Source: Planctomycetaceae bacterium (GTDB lineage: Bacteria > Planctomycetota > Planctomycetia > Pirellulales > Thermoguttaceae). From it: DNA of 5,834 nt. Where the stretch lies: the NCBI GenBank assembly GCA_031266315.1, contig JAISBG010000288.1:1-5834 (forward strand). The letters run 5' to 3'. Made by a program: the position numbers and the translations under genes. Shown here in pieces: positions 1 through 5,255 of the stretch. Under the pieces are notes generated by a model. The model had not been told where the DNA came from, did no database searches, and saw nothing but the letters and a program-made list of their open reading frames with translations. The first letter of the stretch is position 1; the number at the start of each line of letters is the position of its first letter.

Positions 1-62
1 CGACGTTTCAGCGAAACGTCGCCTACCTCCATGCGGGACTTGAACTATAAAATTTATTTTTA
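1..62. other. Intergenic segment at left edge, with hairpin
   Basis: This is the non-coding stretch after the tssF stop codon, cut by the window edge. Bases 1-9 (CGACGTTTC) and 13-21 (GAAACGTCG) form a perfect 9-bp inverted repeat with a 3-base loop. The stem may extend beyond the edge, because 'gcctac' follows it on the right. A GGAGG on the minus strand (26-30) looks like a ribosome binding site, but no ATG, GTG or TTG follows it inside the window, so it may be chance. No terminator T-tract is visible, since the minus-strand 3' side of the hairpin lies outside the window. It could be a terminator, an intergenic repeat element or a leader of the next gene. Confidence 0.5.
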
Positions 63-1928
63 TTACAATTTTGTTCTGAGTCCCAATTCCGGTTGCCATC
101 GTTTCCGTATTTCATCGCCAACCGTACTGCGCCACGTTAATTCGGTTAATGTATTGATTCCGGCGTATAACCGGAAAAATTCGTTCATCACTTCCGCAAA
201 CAAATACGCACTGTTTCCGGTAAAACAAGTCTCGTCCAATGTCAGTTCAATTCCAAGTCCGCGAACAAAACCGCGCCACGGAACATGACCCATTCGCCGG
301 ACAACCGGTTCCGTCCGCATATTCCGTAACCCCGACAATAATCGTTGCGCCGTACTGTTTTCACGAGGAATGTAAAGCCGAAGTATTTCCCGTAACACCG
401 CTGCTCCGTCTTCTCCTTCCAGCGAGAGGTAATTGAGTGAAAGGTGTGAAATCAACATCCAAAGCGATTCGCCGTCCATTGGCGGTATTTGTGTTTCAGT
501 CGGTTTGGTCAACAGGGAAATCGTCCGGCACGGTATTTCAACGTCACTTTGTAACACTGTTCCCGCTTGCGCTTCGGAAGCAAAAAACCGGTTTGTACAA
601 AGTGTTCGGGCAAAAACTGTCCGCGATTGTATCCGGCTCGTTTTGAATTTCGAATCAACAAGCCGAAGCCAAACATCTGTTCCAGAAATTCCCGCCGCCG
701 ACGGTGTCCGTTCCATGATCCAATACGATTCTGATTGGTTCGTCAAATTTTCCGACTCGGAAAATTCCGTAGAAAAAAATGGTTTCACCGATAAAGTGTT
801 ACCATGTTCAGGATCAATCATGGTGACCGTTTTAATGGAATGTATTTCCGTACTCTTATATCGTTTTGCATCCGGTAAAAGCCGATATTCACTTTGTGTA
901 TCGTCCCAATGAATCGGTTCCGATATTTTTTCAAACAGATTGACAACCGGCGTTACGTAAAGCCGGAACATTTCCGGTGAGACATTCAATTCGCGCGGTT
1001 CTATTTCCAACGGAATCAATATATCCAATTGCCGTAACGGTGCATCTTTGGTGAGTGCCGCAAGATGTTTTTTCAAGTCAATTGCCAATTCCAGAAACAA
1101 GAATCGTTCCGGGAACGAAAAATATTCCTGAAGCAATTGGTAGGAAGGCATCGCAAAATGGGACTTCGGCAAAACCAATTCTTCGGCGGTTATTCCTGCC
1201 GGTCGAATTGCTTCTTTGCCAAGTAAAACCGGTTCTGCTTTTTCTTGTGCCGAATCGGGATTGAAAAGTCCGACATCCAACCGATGCAAGAGTAATTTTT
1301 CGTACAACGCAAATGTTTCAAACCGGTTGCCGTTCAGAAATATTCGTAAATTTTGGATGTTACATTTTTCAAGCGGAACCGTTTCGGAAACAAGCCGCAA
1401 ACGTAACACGGAAGCGGCTTGATGTGCGGCTCCGGTAAAACCGTAACGTTCGGCAGGCTCAACATTAACATGAGTGATATGAACCGGATAAAGTGTTATA
1501 GACCACGCGGTTCGCCATTTCAGTGTTACCGTATCACTTCCCGACGTTTCGAGCGAGGAACATTCAAGAGGTGTTTCCGGAGAAATCGTAACACCCTCTG
1601 CCAACTCAGGACGTTGAACATTGGGGTGAAATTGCGCCATGCTAAGCGAGGGAACCGGAGCCGTAAAGTTCGGATAAATGGCACCGAGCAAGGTTGCCGA
1701 AAGTTCTGGAATTCGTGCGTGAATCGAATGTCGGATTCGACCGGTCAACCAAGCAAACGATTCAATCAGCCGTTCAGTGAACGGGTCGGGAACAATATCC
1801 GTACCCAATTCAAGCCGACCGGCAATTCCGGGATGTTGCCGCGCAAACTCGACCCCCGATTTGCGGAGATACGATAATTCGCTCTGGTAATATTCACGGA
1901 GTTGCTGTTCCTTGTCCTGACCAATCAT
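63..1928 (-). CDS. tssF: T6SS baseplate subunit TssF (ImpG/VasA family)
   Basis: TssF is a cytoplasmic baseplate wedge protein. With TssG, TssE and TssK it forms the platform on which the tube and sheath assemble. At 621 residues it has the usual family length. The N-terminus carries the family signature: 'YYQSELSYLR' at residues 13-22, then 'FARQHPGIAGRL', then a 'DPFTERLIESFAWLTGRI' segment and 'LLGAIYPNFTAPVPS'. The C-terminus has the conserved 'PWRGFVRGLGIEL' (about 550-562) followed by 'LFAEVMNEFFRLYAGINTLTEL' in two parts near 577-598, as TssF proteins do. The start at 1928 lies 7 nt after the tssE stop with no clear Shine-Dalgarno, which suggests translational coupling to tssE. The frame is intact with a TAA stop. 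tssG, its usual partner gene, would be expected to the left but is not in the window. Family identity is secure; complex role is from family knowledge. Confidence 0.96.
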   Translation of the reverse strand: MIGQDKEQQLREYYQSELSYLRKSGVEFARQHPGIAGRLELGTDIVPDPFTERLIESFAWLTGRIRHSIHARIPELSATLLGAIYPNFTAPVPSLSMAQFHPNVQRPELAEGVTISPETPLECSSLETSGSDTVTLKWRTAWSITLYPVHITHVNVEPAERYGFTGAAHQAASVLRLRLVSETVPLEKCNIQNLRIFLNGNRFETFALYEKLLLHRLDVGLFNPDSAQEKAEPVLLGKEAIRPAGITAEELVLPKSHFAMPSYQLLQEYFSFPERFLFLELAIDLKKHLAALTKDAPLRQLDILIPLEIEPRELNVSPEMFRLYVTPVVNLFEKISEPIHWDDTQSEYRLLPDAKRYKSTEIHSIKTVTMIDPEHGNTLSVKPFFSTEFSESENLTNQSESYWIMERTPSAAGISGTDVWLRLVDSKFKTSRIQSRTVFARTLCTNRFFASEAQAGTVLQSDVEIPCRTISLLTKPTETQIPPMDGESLWMLISHLSLNYLSLEGEDGAAVLREILRLYIPRENSTAQRLLSGLRNMRTEPVVRRMGHVPWRGFVRGLGIELTLDETCFTGNSAYLFAEVMNEFFRLYAGINTLTELTWRSTVGDEIRKRWQPELGLRTKL

Positions 1929-1935
1929 AAACTAA

Positions 1936-2460
1936 TCACGGTGTTTCCGCATGAAAATATCCTTCGTCGTCACGCAGTAAATCAAATGTTACAAAATCCA
2001 CTTCGTCCTTGCCGTGAAGTTCCGCTTCGATCACAATACCGTAGCGGAAAATTTTTGACGCAATATTTCGTCCGGTTGCATCCGTCCGGTTTCGGAATCC
2101 GAAAAACGGATTCACCGAATAATTCTGTTTCGTTCCCGCCCGATCACGAAGAATATAAGCCGGTTCGGATTGGGAAAGGTCAACGTAACGAATATTTAAA
2201 CTCTTCAATCGCGGTTCAAACACTTCAAGTGTTCGAGTCATTTCATCAATGATTTTGGCAACGTCTGCTGATGTCGGCGTTACACTTTCGGTAATATCAG
2301 GAAAACCATAATCCAAAACGGAAAGACTGGAATCTTCCGTTTTGGCGGAACTTCGCCGTGTATTGAGTAACCACAGTAAATCACGTAAAACCGATTGACT
2401 ATAATCGTAACGCTCATTTTCCGGTAGGTCAATCAAACTGTCTAAAAGCGGTAACGGCAT
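1936..2460 (-). CDS. tssE: T6SS baseplate subunit TssE (gp25-like)
   Basis: TssE is the small baseplate wedge protein related to phage T4 gp25. It is thought to start sheath polymerisation at the baseplate. The 174-residue product shows the gp25-like pattern: 'VLRDLLWLLNTRR' at 24-36, 'SVLDYGFPDI' at 47-56, and the hallmark 'FEPRL' with the E-P-R core at 82-84. The C-terminal part ends in a strand-like 'IVIEAELHG' typical of the domain. A spacer of low conservation (about 95-140) rich in Asn, Arg and Thr follows the EPR motif. The ATG at 2458-2460 is preceded on the minus strand by AAGGA (2468-2472) with 7-nt spacing, which supports this start. The gene begins 20 nt after hcp and ends with TGA 7 nt before tssF, so it is almost certainly co-transcribed with both. 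Confidence 0.94.
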   Translation of the reverse strand: MPLPLLDSLIDLPENERYDYSQSVLRDLLWLLNTRRSSAKTEDSSLSVLDYGFPDITESVTPTSADVAKIIDEMTRTLEVFEPRLKSLNIRYVDLSQSEPAYILRDRAGTKQNYSVNPFFGFRNRTDATGRNIASKIFRYGIVIEAELHGKDEVDFVTFDLLRDDEGYFHAETP

Positions 2461-2480
2461 TATTTATTCCTTAATATTCC

Positions 2481-2966
2481 TTATGTCAGTTTTCCTGACG
2501 ATAAATCGTAACTTGACGCAGCCGATCCGGCACTGCCGCCTTCGTCTTTTTGTTTCTTGTAGTTGAATTCAATTTTCGAATAATTCATCGAAAAAGTTTC
2601 TCCGGGTAAATCGCCGCCGCCGGAAATATTGTAATTGGAAATTACAACATTACTCAACTTAATTGTCATGTAATCAATCATGGCATTTGTATCATCGCTT
2701 CGGCAAAGCGTTAGAGCAACCTCTTTAATTGTTTTACCTGCCCAAAGCGTCTGGCAAATGGACGGCGACGAAATATCGTAACGTTTTGAAAACGAAATGT
2801 CTCCGCAATGCGGTCTTGCGACGGTTCCGCCGCCTTCCGAACTTCGTAACGCCGAAGTCGGTTGCGAAAAACCAAGAGAAAATGAATAAATCTCAATTTG
2901 ATCTTTATATTTCTCAATCGTACATTCGCCTTTAATTCCGTCAATTTTCAAAAACATACTTTGCAT
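2481..2966 (-). CDS. hcp: T6SS inner tube protein Hcp (TssD)
   Basis: Hcp forms hexameric rings that stack into the T6SS inner tube and are expelled when the sheath contracts. Hcp can also carry small effectors in its lumen. The 161-residue length is normal. The start 'MFLKIDGIKGE' (4-14) is the classic Hcp N-terminus. It is followed by a Gly-rich loop (45-47), 'DISFSKRYDISSP' at 56-68, 'GKTIKEVALTL' at 77-87, the strand 'YMTIKLSNVVISNYNISGGG' near 99-118, and 'ETFSMNYSKIEFNYKKQ' near 123-139. The tail is Gly/Ser-rich (143-152). Four cysteines (15, 54, 71, 88) are present; I cannot say whether they pair. No effector domain is fused to it. The start at 2966 is chosen over Met4 because AGGAG at 2976-2980 lies 9 nt upstream of it. 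The gene sits between tssBC and tssE, a common position. Confidence 0.97.
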   Translation of the reverse strand: MQSMFLKIDGIKGECTIEKYKDQIEIYSFSLGFSQPTSALRSSEGGGTVARPHCGDISFSKRYDISSPSICQTLWAGKTIKEVALTLCRSDDTNAMIDYMTIKLSNVVISNYNISGGGDLPGETFSMNYSKIEFNYKKQKDEGGSAGSAASSYDLSSGKLT

Positions 2967-2975
2967 AGATTATTT

Positions 2976-2980
2976 CTCCT
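2976..2980 (-). promoter_or_regulatory. Ribosome binding site of hcp
   Basis: AGGAG on the minus strand, 9 nt before the ATG at 2964-2966. It decides between Met1 and the in-frame Met4 (2955-2957), which would be 18 nt away and is too far. Confidence 0.75.
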
Positions 2981-2988
2981 GAATATTT

Positions 2989-3023
2989 TAGTAAATAGTA
3001 AATGGTAAGTAGTAAGTGGTGTA
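2989..3023. repeat. Tandem heptamer repeat, five units
   Basis: Read on the plus strand, five adjacent 7-base units occur: TAGTAAA, TAGTAAA, TGGTAAG, TAGTAAG and TGGTGTA. The first four fit TRGTAAR; the last is degenerate. The array lies in the gap between the tssBC stop and hcp, ending about 9 bases before the hcp ribosome binding site on the minus strand. It would be part of the mRNA leader of hcp if the operon is transcribed through. No function can be read from it; replication slippage is a simple origin. Confidence 0.7.
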
Positions 3024-3026
3024 TTG

Positions 3027-3065
3027 AAATTTTATGCAACAATTAAGTTGCGGAAGTTAAAATTT
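3027..3065 (-). other. Inverted repeat (hairpin) between tssBC and hcp
   Basis: Two nested arms can pair. The inner arms are GCAAC at 3036-3040 and GTTGC at 3047-3051, with a 6-base loop. The outer arms are AAATTTTA at 3027-3034 and TAAAATTT at 3058-3065. One unpaired base on the left and six on the right separate the two stems. No clear U-run follows in the minus-strand transcript beyond the A/U-rich outer arm, so a strong intrinsic terminator is unlikely. It could be a weak attenuator, an mRNA processing or stabilising site that sets tssBC against hcp levels, or chance in AT-rich DNA. Confidence 0.4.
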
Positions 3066-3071
3066 TGTATC

Positions 3072-5102
3072 TTAAACAGCCGGCGGCGGAAGTTCTGCCA
3101 CAAGCCGGATACTAACGGTTAGTTCTTCCAGTTGAAAATGCGGACGCAAAAACACAACCGCTTTATACGCACCGGGTTTGCCGGGAATATCTGTTACGTC
3201 AATCCGTGCTTCGCGAAGCGGATATTTTGCTTTCACTTCCTGCGGAGCATCATCGGAAAGCAGAACATAATTGGAAATCCAATTGTTCAGATAAGTTGAA
3301 ACATTTTCTGCCGTTTGGAAACTTCCGACCTTATCACGCATAATCGCCTTAATATAATGGGCAAAACGTGAAGCGTTCAGAAGATACGGCAAAATAGCAG
3401 AAAGTCGGGCATTGGCGTTAGCACTGTCGAGGTTGTAAACCGGCGGTTTGTTGACCGTTTGACCGCCAAAAAAAGCGGCGTAATCCGTTCCTTTACAATA
3501 AACGAGCGGCAGAAAACCAAGTTTCGATAATTCATTTTCACGGCGGTCGGTAATTGCAATTTCCGTCGGACACTTGACCACTGTTTCGCCGTCGTCCGTC
3601 TTGAACGTATGAGTTGCCAGACCGCGAACATCGCCGCCGCCTTCAAGACCGCGAATCGCCGCTGTCCAATGGTGTTTCGCAAATGCGGCGGTAATTCGTT
3701 CCGCAAGAGCCCAATTCGCACCGCCCCAAAGATATTTGTGATGAAATTTACCGTCAACATCTTCCTGAAAATCAAACTCCGCTACCGGACTGGTTAACGG
3801 TCCATAAGGAAGACGCATCAAAATATGCGGCAGACAAAGCGTAATGTAACGGGATTCCTCACTTTCACGGAACGAACGCCATTTGATCAATTCGGAACTT
3901 TCGAACAATTTTGTCAGGTCGCGGGGATTGGCAAGTTCGGTGAAACTTTCCATGTCGAACAATTTCGATGAAGACGCAAGAAGTGTCGGAGCATGAGCCG
4001 CGGCGGCAACTTCGGCAACTTTTTTCATCAACGTCATGTCACGCGGATGCCGACCAAACTCGAAATCACAGAGCAAACAACTGTACGGCGCACCGCCGAA
4101 TGTTCCATATTCTTCTTCGTAAACTTTCTTGAAGAGTTGGCTTTGGTCAAATTCAACCGCTTTTTCCAAATCCGCCTGAAGTTCGTCACGGGAAACATTG
4201 AATAACCGTAACTTCAAAAACTCGCCGGTTTCCGTTTGCATAATGAGATAAGACAATCCGCGCCATGAACCTTCAAGACGCTGAAAATCCGACGCGTGGA
4301 GAATCTCATTCAGTTGCGAAGACAACGCCGTATCAATTTCTTTGATCCGTTGCATAATTAGGGCAATAAGATCAATCAAAGCGTTGGAATCGTCGGGTAT
4401 TTTGATTTTGTTATCGGTAACCTGAGCCGACCATTCGGCGAGCATTTTTTTGGCATAAGGAATTTGAGAAGGGTCTTTGACCATTTTGGCTTTGAGCAGA
4501 ATACCTTGAAGAAATTCCGAATCTTCCGTCGTTGCGGCAACTTCTTTACCTTCTTCAACAGGTTCCAGCAAGGCTTTGGTTTCCTCATAAAGTTGTTTCA
4601 CTTTTTCCGGGTCTTTCAGAATTGCTTGGAGTTCGGCATCCAAAATGTCGTTACCGTCAATCTTTCCGGTCAAATCAATCAAACGCTGCCGTGATTCGAA
4701 AAGTCCCTGAAGTGCCGGAACTTGTTTCACAATAGCGATGGGCGAAAAATCGTCCATTGACTTAAAATCAAGCGATACACTAAATAATGGTGTTGCGTCG
4801 GCGGGTTCTGCTGTTTCGGCAGTTTCTGCTGTCGGGGTATCAAGAGTTTTAGAAACACGTAAATCAAGATGCGGCTGACATGCTTTCAGTACGTCATTTA
4901 AATTGTCCCGATCAATGTTTACAAATTTACGTTCTTTTAACGGCGGTAAGTCCGTAACTCGTTTTCCGGTAAAGTCACCGATAATTCCCAGAACGAATGG
5001 GAGTTGTTTCATAACAATGGCACCGCCGATTTCGACATCGTAAGTAATTTGGACGCGAGGCGGGCGAACGCGACTTATTTTGTACTGAATACTGTCAACC
5101 AT
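3072..5102 (-). CDS. tssBC: Fused T6SS contractile sheath protein TssB-TssC (VipA-VipB)
   Basis: This single 676-residue ORF holds both sheath subunits. Residues about 1-175 are TssB-like: 'RVQITYDVEIGGA' (16-28), 'LPFVLGIIGDFTG' (34-46), 'PLKERKFVNIDRDN' (54-67), 'SMDDFSPIAIVKQVP' (115-129), then a helical end. A low-complexity 'AETAETAEPADA' (92-103) interrupts this part. Residues about 195-676 are TssC (EvpB/VC_A0108 family): 'LEGSWRGLSYL' (276-286), 'VEFDQSQLFKKVYEEEYGTFGG' near 316-337, 'FGRHP' (349-353), 'KWRSFRESEESRYI' (407-420), 'CPTEIAITDRRE' (511-522), 'KGTDYAAFFGGQ' (537-548), and the ending 'LRPHFQLEELTVSIRLVAEL'. The two domains assemble around the Hcp tube and contract to drive it outward. 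The frame is open throughout. AAGGAG at 5110-5115, 7 nt before ATG, supports the start. In the model systems tssB and tssC are separate genes. The internal join places the TssC N-terminal helix, the known ClpV contact in VipB, inside the chain. Confidence 0.95.
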   Translation of the reverse strand: MVDSIQYKISRVRPPRVQITYDVEIGGAIVMKQLPFVLGIIGDFTGKRVTDLPPLKERKFVNIDRDNLNDVLKACQPHLDLRVSKTLDTPTAETAETAEPADATPLFSVSLDFKSMDDFSPIAIVKQVPALQGLFESRQRLIDLTGKIDGNDILDAELQAILKDPEKVKQLYEETKALLEPVEEGKEVAATTEDSEFLQGILLKAKMVKDPSQIPYAKKMLAEWSAQVTDNKIKIPDDSNALIDLIALIMQRIKEIDTALSSQLNEILHASDFQRLEGSWRGLSYLIMQTETGEFLKLRLFNVSRDELQADLEKAVEFDQSQLFKKVYEEEYGTFGGAPYSCLLCDFEFGRHPRDMTLMKKVAEVAAAAHAPTLLASSSKLFDMESFTELANPRDLTKLFESSELIKWRSFRESEESRYITLCLPHILMRLPYGPLTSPVAEFDFQEDVDGKFHHKYLWGGANWALAERITAAFAKHHWTAAIRGLEGGGDVRGLATHTFKTDDGETVVKCPTEIAITDRRENELSKLGFLPLVYCKGTDYAAFFGGQTVNKPPVYNLDSANANARLSAILPYLLNASRFAHYIKAIMRDKVGSFQTAENVSTYLNNWISNYVLLSDDAPQEVKAKYPLREARIDVTDIPGKPGAYKAVVFLRPHFQLEELTVSIRLVAELPPPAV

Positions 5103-5109
5103 TTGGAGT

Positions 5110-5115
5110 CTCCTT
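5110..5115 (-). promoter_or_regulatory. Ribosome binding site of tssBC
   Basis: AAGGAG on the minus strand, 7 nt before the ATG at 5100-5102. This is a strong match and fixes the start of the fused sheath gene at the TssB end. Confidence 0.8.
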
Positions 5116-5176
5116 TTTACTTAGTTTTAATATTTTTAACAAATTCATTTTTCAACAAACTTGTCTTATTTTGTGT

Positions 5177-5205
5177 ATTTTACCTAATTATTTTAATCCT
5201 GTCAA
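5177..5205 (-). promoter_or_regulatory. Predicted sigma-70-type promoter of the tssBC-hcp-tssE-tssF operon
   Basis: On the minus strand, TTGACA (plus-strand 5200-5205) is followed after exactly 17 bases by TAAAAT (5177-5182). The -35 matches the consensus fully and the -10 matches at five of six bases. Transcription would start near 5170, leaving a leader of roughly 68 nt before the tssBC ATG. The site lies in the right place and direction for the operon. The spacer is AT-rich, so some chance similarity is possible, but the combined match is strong. Confidence 0.7.
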
Positions 5206-5255
5206 TTAAATCATATTAATTTTTTCAAAGAAAATGAAACTTCAGGGTTACTGAT

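Larger units (their letters stand above)
5103..5255. other. Divergent intergenic region between tssBC and the lipoprotein gene
   Basis: This 153-bp, very AT-rich region separates the two divergent transcription units. It contains the minus-strand promoter for the tssBC operon (listed separately). I see no convincing plus-strand promoter inside it. The nearest match to a -10 is TTTAAT at 5192-5197, which lacks a good -35 at normal spacing. No clear operator dyad or sigma-54 site was found. Confidence 0.6.

Noticed and set aside
26..30. GGAGG on the minus strand as ribosome binding site of a next gene
   Set aside because: No start codon follows it within the remaining 25 bases to the window edge, and a hairpin occupies that space.
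433..912. 159-residue plus-strand open frame, and a similar 152-residue one at 1419-1877
   Set aside because: Both lie wholly antisense to tssF, whose protein is a clear family match. Their translations show no recognisable domain and read as shadow frames.
2481..2966. Hcp with a fused effector domain
   Set aside because: The protein ends 161 residues in with only a short Gly/Ser-rich tail, so it is a plain structural Hcp.
3027..3065. Intrinsic terminator after tssBC
   Set aside because: The stem is weak and no run of U follows it on the minus-strand transcript; hcp downstream belongs to the same functional unit.
2967..3071. Separate promoter for hcp
   Set aside because: A TAAAAT occurs on the minus strand near 2984-2989, but no reasonable -35 sits 16 to 18 bases upstream of it. 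Read-through from the tssBC promoter is simpler.
3377..3775. 132-residue minus-strand frame inside tssBC, and other short frames in the same gene
   Set aside because: Out-of-frame overlap with strongly conserved TssC sequence; no family pattern.
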